Positions 22,229 through 32,585 of a stretch of 57,345 bases of DNA are shown here, piece after piece; position 1 is the stretch's first letter; each line of letters begins with the position of its first letter. Source of the stretch: Priapulus caudatus (taxonomy: Eukaryota > Priapulida > Priapulimorpha > Priapulimorphida > Priapulidae); assembly GCF_000485595.1 (NCBI RefSeq), contig NW_014578163.1, positions 53,384 through 110,728 of the forward strand. Reading direction: 5' to 3'. Under the pieces are notes generated by a model that was given only the letters and a program-made list of their open reading frames with translations, ran no database searches and had not been told where the DNA came from. The position numbers were made by a program, and so were the translations under genes.

Positions 22229-23640
22229 TATACAATAAGATGGGACAGCCGCTATGCTTGCCATACAGTTTCGATGTCCCACGCGCGACACCAGCGCCGA
22301 CCAACGGCGAGTTAGGGTCCGCAGCTTACCAGCTGACTGCTAACAACAGTAGAATATATGCAGACGACACTCGAAAGGTGCTCGAGTAAAAAACAAACAT
22401 GATTTATTATAAATCGATGTTCAATTACATTTTTATCTCATAAGCTCATTGCTATAGGTAGCTTGCACGAAATCTGACATACAGTTTGTTTAACCATACT
22501 AGAACGAGGGAATAAATACATTTTTAAGCAGGGTAACGTTCGTGTGCGCATCAGCATAGTCGCAGCGGCAGTGTAACCGTTCATATAAATATAATTAGCC
22601 ACCTCATAACCCCGTGTAGAATATTCGTGCATGTAGAAAGTATAGTCAATATTTGTGCACCTGACTATAATGCAAGTTATATTGCAAGTACTGTAATGAA
22701 GAATGATAACAAATTGATATAGATCAGCATTACAATTCGGATTATAATTAAAATGGTTTGCAATTTATAGAGAGAGAGGATAAGTGGATTGATTTCGTTG
22801 TGCGGTTGATAGAAACAAGAAAAAAACATACTGCAGCGCAAATTGGGTCTCATCGACGTATATTCACATAATTACTATTTATATATGGTACATATTTTAT
22901 CATAATTTTAACTTAAGCAATTAACCATATCTCGGCGTAACACACGCTACAGAAATTGATAAACAGAGGAAATCCTTGCATCCCCATGCACCGCGGAGAC
23001 TGGCGTGTATAGATTTCACAAACAACAACAAATTATTTTAGCCATTACACGGCCGTGGAAAGCAATTGCGGGTTCTTTTCTCTTAACTAAAACACCCGCG
23101 CGCCCCGAGCCAGCGCCCGCCGACAGTTTACAAAACAGTACAAATTGTTCTCACGGAGGGCAGAACGTGCAATGGAGGCGGATATTTACAAACAGCTTAG
23201 TTATTAATTTCGTTGGGCTATTGCATACTTTATAATTAGGTATCACAGCTAGTGACTGTGCTGTCTGTAATAAAAGTGAAGGGATGAAGGCCTAGCGCAC
23301 CTTACTCAGTTGCAATAGGCCAAACCTTAGCGACATATACAGTCATCTAAATTCCATAATTCCAGTAAAGTGGCAAGCATGAAACACTTCCTGGGCTGGG
23401 GCGAGAGGGGGAGTCTCTCTCCTGACTGTGTCCCCATAGTATTCTTACTGAACCATTAAAATATGGCCATGTATCATGCTCAGCTGATGTTTCGCGCGCA
23501 AACAATGATTGGCAACTATTGGGCATACTTTTTTATTGGCAAATTTTCCGTTACGTGGACCCCTAACTCACCGTTGGTCGGACGATAGTGTCGCGCGTGA
23601 ACCACATAATAGGTTCCAAGTGTCCCATCTATTGTATAGG
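22229..23640. mobile_element. 1.4-kb element with about 85-95-bp imperfect inverted ends
   Basis: 22229-22320 and 23557-23640 are imperfect reverse complements (GGACCC(C)TAACTC-CCGTTGGTCGG and TGTCGCGCGTG at the inner side, TCCCATCTATTGTATA at the outer side). The 1.2 kb between them has no recognisable protein; a 76-codon frame at 23005 shows no domain. It is probably a non-autonomous DNA transposon. No target duplication was confirmed, because family A repeat abuts the right end. Confidence 0.5.
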
Positions 23641-24125
23641 AGGCGTATACAGTAAGCGCTCCGGATTGCTTCACCGTTGCACTAACTCGTCTCTAGAAAA
23701 GGCCTTTTTTTGCGCCATTTTTTTTTCGACCGTGAATTCGGCAACTAGAGTGCAATAATCTAGCATTGGTGCACCAAGTTGGATGCCTCGTGGACGTGGA
23801 GGAAAGCTAGAAGTAAAATTATTTTGTTTTGATATTACGTGAGATTCCGTCAGGTGGCGTAGTCAGAGCGACGGTTCGATGGTATTTTTGTTGTATGACA
23901 ATGATGTTCAGAACAACTATTGCAGAAAATTCGCATCATAGAGCTGGCAAAAGTTTCTTGAGGCGGAGCATAGAGCATGGAAATCTGTAAGTTATTTAAC
24001 ATGAAATAAAGTGTATGTTGTGTACGCGAAGTAACAGTAGTGAGTATTTTTAATTAATACTGTTCGTGCTTATTCAGGCCTGGCAGCTTATGGACGGCCT
24101 CTACTGTTGTTCAACTACCTTAAAG
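23641..24125 (+). repeat. Interspersed repeat family A (clean copy)
   Basis: Contains CACCGTTGCACTAAC, AAAAGGCCTTTT, GAATTCGGC and GAGCTGGCAAAAGTTTC in the order seen also at 24690-25205 (noisy), 26757-27015 (minus, partial) and 17290-17500 (minus, partial). No reading frame is shared between copies. Confidence 0.65.
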
Positions 24126-24689
24126 CCACCTGTTAAATGAATGCGCTTTTGCAAAGGAACGGGTCGAATAATATTGAGTTTATATGTATATGAAAATTTG
24201 TTATGCTAGTGCATCGGAAAGCATGTTTTTTAGTCACATAGCATGCTCAAATACATTTATACATGTTTTTTTATGTAAACATGTCATATCCGTGTAACAG
24301 TATTTGCATGTAATTATACATAAAATCACACTAATATATTACACACAATTTGTGTCAAAAAATCGATTATTATCTATCGTTTTAACTTCTATTGTGCACT
24401 AACTAACCTAACAGTGTCAAATATCTTAACTTATTCTCTTTTACATCTTATTTCCTAAGTGCATTGCATCTTTACCCTAACCTCTTCTTAACACTAACGC
24501 ATAACCGCACGAAATGCGAACATTGAGTTCTGCATTGTTTTGGGGGCTCTTTTCACAGAGAGCCGATATCTCAGCATCGTGGAGTCATAGCCACCTAATT
24601 GAAAATTCGGTACCCGTAATAAGGAAAAGGTGGTCAGAAAGCCAATTCATCTAAATTTAAAGTCCGATTCGTATCATTCTCTGCTCCTT
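24126..24689. other. No gene seen
   Basis: AT-rich spacer between two family A copies. No repeat or domain recognised. Confidence 0.4.
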
Positions 24690-25205
24690 TAAGGAGGCGA
24701 TAATAAACAGTTAAGCGTCCAGCGATTGTACACCGTTGCACTAACTTCGTCTTCTAGAAAGGCCTTTTATTTGCATTTTTTTTCGCCGAAATTCGGCACT
24801 AGAGTGCAATAATATAGCATATGTGCACGCAAGCTTGGATGCTCGTGACAGTCGCGAGCAAAGCTTAGAAGTAAAATTATCTTTTTGTATTTGTAATTCG
24901 TCGTAGATTCCGTCAGGTGGCGATAGTCAGAGCGACCGGTTCAGTATGCGTTATTTTGTGTATTAAATGTAGTTCAGACAACTTTGACAGAAATTCGCAT
25001 CAATAAGAGCTGGCAAAAGTTTTCGCAGCAGGAGCATAGAGCATTGACATCTGTTTAGTTATTTAACATGAATAAAGTGTAACTGTTGTGTAAGCGAGTA
25101 AACAGTGTGAGTATTTTTTAATTAATATCTTTTATTCGATAGCTTATTCAGGCCTGCAGCCTTATGGACGGCCTCTACTGCTTGTTCAAACACCTTACTG
25201 ATTTT
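24690..25205 (+). repeat. Interspersed repeat family A (indel-noisy copy)
   Basis: Same order of blocks as 23641-24125, but with frequent single-base indels, for example TCGTCTTCTAGAAAGGCC against TCGTCTCTAGAAAAGGCC. This is the same error pattern as at 10.6-14.5 kb, so it is probably unpolished long-read sequence. Confidence 0.6.
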
Positions 25206-25214
25206 TGTTTCTAT

Positions 25215-26185
25215 AGGGTTGCCAACGCGTTAAAAATATTATTTAGCCACCATTATTTTAGCGTAATAAAGTCATTATTTACTAAATAATGCCTTTATAT
25301 AATAAATAATATTATATCGTTAAATAATACATTATTTAACAATATAAATATTATTATATAAATAAATAATACTTATTTAACATATAATATATTATATATT
25401 AAATAATACATTAATTAACATATAATATATTATATATTATATGCTAAATTTATATAATTATATATATTATTAATAATTATATAATACATTATATTAACAT
25501 ATAAATATATATATATACATTATATAATATATTAATTACATTATAATATATTATATATATTAATATAATAATATATATAATACATTATTTAACATAAAAT
25601 ATATTATATGTTAAATAATATATTATATGTTAAATAATGTATTATTTATTTATATAATATATTATATAATTATATAATATATAATTTAGCATATAATATA
25701 TTATATAATTATATAATGTATTATATAATTATATAATATTTTTACCTTCGGCACCTGGTCTTAGTATGCTCGGGTGGGGCGCCTTACACGTTACAAACGC
25801 AGTAAACAGAAAACAAGTGAACATCGGAACATAACAAGCCGTTGAATTTGAAAAAATTGATTCGCAGCATGTTTCAAGCTTAACTGCAAGCCTTGTACCA
25901 GCGATATCACAAGCAATTTTTTTTTGCTGCGTTTGTCACGTCGTGTAAGGGGGCCCACCCGAGCATACTAAGACCAGGTGCCGAACGTAAAAATATTATA
26001 TAATTATATAATATATTATATGTTAAATAATGTATTATTTATTTATATAATATATCATATGTTAAATAATGTATTATTTATTTATATAATATATTACTTA
26101 TTATATAAAGGCATTATTTAGTAAATAATGACTTTATACGCTAAATAATGTGCTCAATAATATTTTCACGGTTGGCACCCCATAC
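25215..26185. mobile_element. AT-rich palindromic element with GGTTGCCAAC ends
   Basis: The left end GGTTGCCAACGCGTTAAAAA and the right end (reverse complement GGTGCCAACCGTGAAAATAT) continue inward through TAATAAAGTCATTATTTACT and AAATAATGCC on both arms. Most of the remainder is ATTATATAATATATTATATA-type sequence that can pair with itself. A second inverted-repeat element splits the middle (25741-25998). No coding. Confidence 0.7.
25741..25998. mobile_element. About 250-bp MITE nested in the AT palindrome
   Basis: The ends are near-perfect inverted repeats of about 45 bp: CTTCGGCACCTGGTCTTAGT at the left and its mirror ACTAAGACCAGGTGCCGAA at the right, continuing with TATGCTCGGGTGGG and CTTACACG. 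The middle (about 150 bp) is unique and non-coding. The flanks on both sides are AT-repeat, so the target duplication cannot be read. Confidence 0.75.
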
Positions 26186-26756
26186 GTGTTGACATATATT
26201 TATGTGCGGTCTATATCTTATCCTCTCTTTAGTAAATATATGGCTATACTCCATCTATACCGCGAGTTCAGTCTATCCATCCTGATCTAGTCTACTGCTC
26301 CTGTAAGTTACACACCCCCGAAATCTTCACAACTATACCTATATGCAATATTTACCTATATGCCTTATAAATATATATATTTAATATTTCATGTAGTTCA
26401 ATCAAGTTGTGTTCATTCATCAGTTTGTTTTCATACGAATGGTAACAAGAATTATTATGATTGGTAGAATAGGCTGCGACTAGCTAGCACGTGACTCGTG
26501 ACGTCACGTGAAAAATTATTATATTGTGTCATTCTCTTTCCTTTAGCTGTATACATGTATCTATCTATATACATATCCATATTTATATAATCTCTTAAAT
26601 ATGGATTAAAGTTTTTTTTCTTGCTAATTTGAATAATAGAATAAGTCGCGTTTTCTTATTTTTCATTTGAAATGTTGTGGGGCACAGACCGTCGGATTCA
26701 GCTTTTGGGAGTGGTTGGAAGATGGCGCTGTGGCGTCACTTTCATGTTAAGTGCGG
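26186..26756. other. No gene seen
   Basis: AT-rich. It contains the palindromic motif ACGTGACTCGTGACGTCACGTG-like sequence at about 26490, which resembles CRE/E-box sites, but nothing shows that it is used. Confidence 0.35.
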
Positions 26757-27015
26757 ATAGGCCAAGCGCTATCCAGATTATATTATAGAAATCAGTGGGC
26801 TACGCCACTAGCTGAAATGGCACAATTACACAACACGAATAATTTGACATCTAATGCTTTCTAGACGTCCACGAAGCATCTACCTTGCGCGCTTAATGCA
26901 CATTATTGCACACTAGTGCCGAATTTCGGCGAAAAAAAAAGCCAAAAAGGCCTTTTATAGAGACGAAATAGTGCAACGGTGAACAATTGCGGAAGCTTAC
27001 TGTTGTACACCTCCT
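26757..27015 (-). repeat. Interspersed repeat family A (minus copy)
   Basis: The reverse complement carries CACCGTTGCACTA, AAAAGGCC, GCCGAAATTCGGCACTA and, at the far end, ATAATCTGGATAGCGC, shared with 17552-17593. Confidence 0.6.
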
Positions 27016-27229
27016 GTAAATGATCGACTCTTAGCGGTATGTATGAGTGAAACCACGTCTGACGTTCGAAGCTATAACTACATAATAAGAAGAGATATCG
27101 ATACACAGTAAAGTATGATGACAAGTTGGATGTTCAGCGCTAGTGCTGATGTAATTTTTATTGGATTTCACTTAATCAATCATAGATAAATACGAGTATG
27201 AAAATGTTGAATTTCTTGTGTTTCTAGCC

Positions 27230-27500
27230 TGTCATACTCCTCTTCTATTATCTACTCCTGATAGTATTGTATTATTATGCTTATTGCAAAAGAATATCAC
27301 TACATATTATTTTTATTATATGTACACATGCATTGATTTATGAGATTTTCGAGACAGCAATGATAAACATGCGACTTGTGCCGTCCCCTGGCAAAGTTAC
27401 ACTGGAATTTTTACATTTATGCAGAGCACAGTAAGAGGGCACTGTCGACAGACCTACGCAGCAGCGCGATCGCCAAGAGGCGCCACTATCTATAGGAGTA
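27230..27500 (+). repeat. Interspersed repeat family B (uninterrupted copy)
   Basis: Matches 37340-37470 plus 38195-38345: GATAGTATT...TTATTATGCTTATT, then CTTGTGC(C/T)G(T/C)CCCCTGGCAAAG, then GGGC(A/G)CTGTCGACAGACC and AGGCGCCACTA. In the other copy a 700-bp element splits it. No coding. Confidence 0.7.
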
Positions 27501-28719
27501 CGGGTTTGCAAGGGTGCGCCACCAACTGTATCTGTACACAACAAGATTATTTCTTCATAAACTTTATTCTTTAATCCAACTTAGTTGTGTTGACGTCGAT
27601 ACTCTACAACAATAATTATAAGCAAAATAGCAAAACTCAGTTATACGATAAACATTTCAAAGATAAATAGAGCTAGACATTACAAATAGCATAATTTCGA
27701 AGCAATTATCGACCAAGTTATCTACAAATAATATTATAACGTTGAATTAAGAGTTCATGTAGACATGATGAAGTAGAAATCCAAACGTGTGTATTAAACT
27801 GAATAAACTTTAATAACTTGCACACAGTGTAGTCACATCTTGCGCAAAGAAACAAAGACACGCGCACAATCGCCTAATAAGCACGTGTGCTTACTTCCGC
27901 GACCACAACCAGATTCTCCCTCTTATATCCCTTCCTATATATTACCTCCAAAACCCCTACATCCTGAGCGCACATGTCACTCCTTCTCCCATACGCGTCC
28001 TACCCCCATTTCACAATGACTCTAGAAACGCCCGACCTAAAACACGTTTACCATTTTCCCAACATCAATCTAGCCGCACAAGATGCGCGACGCTTTGTCT
28101 ACATAGACTACCACCAAAACAACCCTGAGTCTAGCCGCACTCCGTGTCTCTACCTAACTTATGTAACATTTGTAAAACATATGTTACAATATAACTTTAG
28201 AAACAATTATAAAGCGCGGGAACACGGATCAGACGTCTGTAGAATGGTCATAGAAAACATCAAATTGCATGTAGATTGCAACTAACAATTGACAATCAAC
28301 ATAATCGACATAGATAAACTCCACGAATATTTGTGGCCTTTGTAACAAGCCGCACCCTACATAAACTGAGAAATGCATGGAAAAATCCAAACTTGAAAGG
28401 GACGAATGAATTACCATGCCACCATGAGTGACATCTTGAGAACAAAGGGCTGTTCTTTTCTTAGACACATAACCTATAGCACCATCTATGAACACAAATT
28501 ACCGTAACGTAATATTCCGGCTCCTTAATTGTACTAACAATTACATAAGTGTAAACACTACTCAACTGAAATAAGCCAGAAAGGCTGGAAACTACAATAG
28601 TTAACCAAGAATCACGGATTGAAAGTACGATCCAGAATCCAGAATCATTAACTCGCGGCACGCTATAACAAATCAATCCGTCGGGAGCAACCTATCCCGT
28701 AGGAAGCTGTTGGTGGGGG
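27501..28719 (-). other. 3' non-coding region of a BEL/Pao remnant, possibly with LTR
   Basis: Read on the minus strand after the pol stop (28720), TGTTATAGCGTGCCGCG at about 28673 could open an LTR. A TATA-like GGATATAAGAGGG lies near 27935-27915 and an AATAAA near 27563. A second LTR and a target duplication were not found. Short frames (27974-28285 plus, 28229-28495 minus) have no domain. Confidence 0.3.
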
Positions 28720-29440
28720 TTATTCTGCCCCTTCACTTTCTAACAGTAAACATAACTTATGAATGGGACAATCCAGCACAGAGTGTTGCGTCTTAACTGA
28801 ACACGAACGCACGAGTCCCTTGTCGTCAACTCTGGTGGCAGTTACTCGTCCTAGGAGCCAGCTGTTTCTAGGCAACGATTCATCCACGACCAACACGACA
28901 TCTGCCTTCCGAATGTTCCTCTTTGGTCGTAACCATTTTTGCCTTGTCTGCAACAAAGGCAAATACTACTTCCGCCATCTAGACCATAACAGGCCCGCCA
29001 GATACTGCACTTGGCGCCAACGCCTTCGGACATACATGTCTTTCTTGCAGAAGACTCCAGGAGGCAAGACCGGCTGGTTTCTCAAAGTAAGTAACATATT
29101 TGGCGTCAATGGCTTGAGATCATCAGGATGAGTCGGCAGTGTGGTGAGGGGCCTCTCGTTGACGATGGACTCTATCTCGAACATCAAGGTAGGCAGGCCT
29201 TCGTCGTCAAGGCGAATAGATTGCTCCTTCATGACTCCATTCATAACCTTCCTCACCACTCTGATCATGGACTCCCATACTCCGCCGATGTGGGATGCAG
29301 CAAAGGGATTGAAAATCCAAGTCGTGCCGTGTTGCGCCAGCCAGGCAGGGATATTTTTGCTGTTCCACTCTCGCAGAGCTGCCTTGAGTTCAGCACTGGT
29401 TCCAACGAAGTTACTGGGTCACTGCTTAAGTCTACAGGTT
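28720..29440 (-). pseudogene. BEL/Pao retrotransposon integrase C-terminal fragment
   Basis: The minus-strand frames read NFVGTSAELKAALREWNSKN, then the integrase motif ASHIGGVWESMIRVVRK (glutamate of the DDE triad in VWE), then IVNERPLT and LTPNMLL. After a premature stop (TAG at about 28965, where the family usually has Glu before YLPLL) comes LLQTRQKWLRPKRNIRKADV...SWLLGRV, the DUF5641 domain typical of BEL/Pao polyproteins. The upstream catalytic Asp (SD in SDP) is in another frame (about 29430), and everything before it is missing. It is a dead 3' fragment. Confidence 0.85.
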
Positions 29441-29459
29441 GGACACCGACATTGTATTA

Positions 29460-29695
29460 TAAACAATAGTACTTTATTATATGATATATGATATATTTCA
29501 ATATCTGGTAGCCGGACTAGCCGCGATCACTAATATTCAACCGATTATCTTCGATCATTGATCGGTTGGGTGTAACCTATGATAGATGATGAAATTCCAA
29601 CCGATTTCCATCACTACAAACTGGTTTAGCCTGAGTGACCTAGCCGCAATATCGATTGTGTGGTTGGTTATCTGTCTCAGACAGCTAGGTCAGTT
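29460..29695. repeat. Repeat family C, copy 1
   Basis: About 235 bp (GATATATGATATAT...CAACCGATTATCTTCGATCAT...GTTTAGCCTGAGTGACCTAGCC...) that recurs at 43205-43440 with about 90 percent identity by eye. Non-coding. It may be a MITE or a SINE; no ends are defined. Confidence 0.65.
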
Positions 29696-30195
29696 ACACT
29701 ATTAGCCACATGCGATTTTTTATTATTAGCAAGATTTTGTAATCAATACATTTTAGAAGATAAATCAGCCCTCGACAATAACGGTTGGCCAATTGCCCGA
29801 GACAAATCAATGTTTATGTCAGACAAGTTATTCTCTTGGCTAGTTGCCCGATCAGAAACTGAAAAATTATATGAATCTATTTATATAACTTAGATCTCTA
29901 TATTATACACTCATGGCACGGAACCAAAATTAGGACAAGATATAATTGCTTCTTGTTGTCCAACAGGACAACCAGATCTGAAAATAAGCGCCGAGGACTG
30001 TAAATTATAGCTCATTTTTCCACATGAGTATGACAGGTCAATTTTCCAAGTCGCAAACTCGCCGATTATTCGTTTTAGTGCTCTTCAACTAATAATGACT
30101 AGAGCCGGACAATCCTAGTTTAGCACCCCGGTTTAGTTTAGCATCTATCTGAACTATATATACCGGGACCCAAAGTAGGATTGAACACTAGTACT
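29696..30195. other. No gene seen; insertion site of an LTR element
   Basis: A 77-codon frame (29660-29893) has no recognised domain. GTACT at 30191-30195 is the target duplication of the following retrotransposon. Confidence 0.45.
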
Positions 30196-30301
30196 TGTCA
30201 TATATGCACTACATCATAAGTACCCGGATTACTCTAATGCAATATGAACCAATCGGATGCGAACAATTTCTGTTGTGCTTTCCTGCTATTAAAATATTAC
30301 A
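30196..30301 (+). repeat. 5' LTR (106 bp)
   Basis: TGTCATATATGCAC...AATATTACA, with canonical TG and CA ends. It matches the 3' LTR except for a 14-bp difference (TAATGGCGCTCTTC-like) and a few substitutions. TGGTGTCAGAATAATT follows at once as a putative primer-binding site. LTRs this short are unusual but known in the Mag branch. Confidence 0.9.
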
Positions 30302-30335
30302 TGGTGTCAGAATAATTACGTAATTCACGCCTAAA

Positions 30336-31206
30336 ATGGAACTGTTTAAAACCCCATCACAGCTCAATTTCGATGGGAATCTCGTAGAGAATTGGAAAAG
30401 GTGGATGCAGCACTCCGAGCTTTAGCTCACGGCGTCATGTGCGGTAAGCAAACATGGTGCTACAAAGATTGATATACTACTCCACACGATCGGAGACAAA
30501 GGAATAGAAATTTACAATACCTTCACATATGAGGATCAAGAGGACAAGGACAGTCTTGAAGTAGTTCTACAGAAATTCAGTGAGTACTGTGAGCCAAGAA
30601 AAAACAGTTATAGAAAGGTACACGTTCTAGGAACGCTCCCAACGGGAAAGGGAAACGATAGACCAATTCTTAACAGCCCTAAAAAATCACGCAAAAAACT
30701 GTGATTTCGACACACAAAGAGATAATTTTCGGTGTGGCACTCCAGGCTCAAGGAAAGGCTATTGAGAGACTCCGACAATCCTAAACTCGACAGGATCGCT
30801 GAGTTATGCAGGGGCGCCGAGGTGAGCGCCAGACAGCTCAGAGAAATAGAAAACGTTGCTACTGCAAGTATTAATGCCGTATCGAACAAGGGACAGAAAT
30901 GCCGTCAGCCCCAGGCTAAGTCCCAGACAGAGAAGTTTCACCACAAACCTAAGCCACAAACTGCATCAAAATTCAACTGCAGTAACTGTGGAAAGACAAA
31001 CGACAAAAACGAATGTCCTGCGTACGGACAGGATTATCATAACTGTAAGAAGTAAAATCACTTCGCTAATATGTGTCGTAGTGGTAACAACCGGAAGCAA
31101 TACGGGCACGGTAAAATTCACGCATTGGAAAAAGATTTGCCAGTACAGACTCTCTTTATCGGGTCAGTGCATGTTGAACTAGGACAAGTACAGAGCACTA
31201 ACGATG
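30336..31206 (+). pseudogene. gag pseudogene of the Mag-like element
   Basis: ATG at 30336 begins MELFKTPSQLNFDGNLVENW and is cut by TAG after HSEL, where related proteins have Tyr. Later segments lie in other frames: the stretch 30735-31055 includes ARQLREIENVA and CSNCGKTNDKNECPAYGQD, a damaged CCHC zinc knuckle (first His replaced, a stop in the second knuckle). It would encode the structural capsid and nucleocapsid. The frame continues to about 31206, where foreign DNA starts. Confidence 0.75.
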
Positions 31207-32585
31207 TGTGGCGTTTTTCGTCGTTTACTGTTCTTCTAACTTTATTCTTAAATCCGTGGTTAGACTTCCGCTTCTTCTGGTTCTTCGTATCCGGTTACCC
31301 GGCTACGTATACCAGTGCCGCGTTAGTCATGTTGTCGTTCTTCTTCGTTTTCGTGACCGTATAGTACCTTTTTGCGTTGTGTTCTTGACCGACCGGCGGT
31401 TACTCGCCAGTCTCTTCGACAGTCTGCGGAGTTGGGCGGGGGGGCGTGAGGTGGTGGTGCGTGAGTAGCTCGACAGAGATACGACACAAGTCCGAGAATA
31501 CGTGACGTGGCCTTATAAAGAGCCGTTTATTTGAATGCAAAAAACAATGTGTTGTTGTCTGATGTCTCTTGGAGGTGGTGACATACAATATAAGTTATGC
31601 GCCTTAGTTAATAGTCGCGAGGTTGGTTGAAAACCGGATCGTCGTCTTCCCCGCCAAAATTAATGTGATTGCGGTCACTGAACGTTCTAGCTGACTACAT
31701 ACTACCTAAGCTCGAACGATAAAGCTGGCTGCCTACTGACTAACCCTATCATCATTACTGAGGTGCCCTATGTGAATATGTGCTGAGGGCACTAAAACTG
31801 CTAGTATAATAATGACTGCTCTATGACTCTAACATTATGACTGCTCGACTGAATACTGACCTTTGCTTCCGGGCAAAGTCCCCTATTTGATTATGCTGTC
31901 CGCGGGATTGAAATGCACATCTCACAACCAATTCACAATCATTTATCTCTAAGTTCATTTTCCCACCGGTAAAACGTTAAATTCATACCTCGCGGATTGC
32001 AGAAAGCATATTCTGGACCAATGTGCAGAGCTTCAGCCATATCCCTTTTGCGCGCAGGTCAGGAATGCTTGCGCCACTTCGCGCCATATTTTATCTGCGC
32101 GGCGCACGCTGCAGTGGCTTCTCGCACTTGCGCCAGAGTAGATGGTTCATCAAAGTAATAACTAATGTTGCTGGTGCGTTCTAAATCTAAGGCTGGCCCT
32201 TGGGCACCCTTAGCAGAAAATAGAACCCGCGTAATGTGTAATGAAGTGGCCCTCTGCTACCGAAACGCCGCGTAACCCGCGGGTTACCCGCCGCTGTGTT
32301 CGCCGCCGCCGGCGCGGTGCGGGTATCCGCGGCGCGTGTTCCGCCGCCGCCGGCGCGGTGCGGGTATCCGCGGCGCGTGTTCCGCCGCCGCCGGCGCGGT
32401 GCGGGTATCCGCGGCGCGTGTTCCGCCGCCGCCGGCGCGGTACGGGTATCCGCGGCGCGTGTTCCGCCGCCGCATACCGCGCAACCTCCGGTACGGGTTA
32501 TCCCGCTTCCGGCGCGACCCGGGTGGGCGCACAAATCAGGCCGCCGCTACAGATGCATGGTGCACATAACTTAAATTGGAATGCA
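31207..32585. mobile_element. 1.4-kb insertion between gag and protease
   Basis: Interrupts the gag-pol reading frame: ...STNDVW before, NAVRKAIKFKI after (one base out of frame). TGG occurs at both junctions and could be a 3-bp target duplication. It carries minus-strand AATAAA and TTTATAAGG motifs near 31510-31540, suggesting an LTR or promoter, and a GC-rich minisatellite at 32284-32480. No protein recognised; origin unclear. Confidence 0.5.
32284..32490. repeat. 41-bp CpG-rich minisatellite
   Basis: Four copies of a 41-bp unit (GGGTATCCGCGGCGCGTGTT followed by CCGCCGCCGCCGGCGCGGTGC) with starts at 32321, 32362, 32403 and 32444. It is very rich in CpG in an otherwise AT-rich region, so it is either recent or unmethylated. 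Confidence 0.85.

Noticed and set aside
26480-26515. CRE/E-box cluster as a regulatory element
   Set aside because: Palindromic motif seen, but no adjacent gene or promoter to support a role.
29660-29893. 77-codon frame
   Set aside because: No similarity or splice support recognised.
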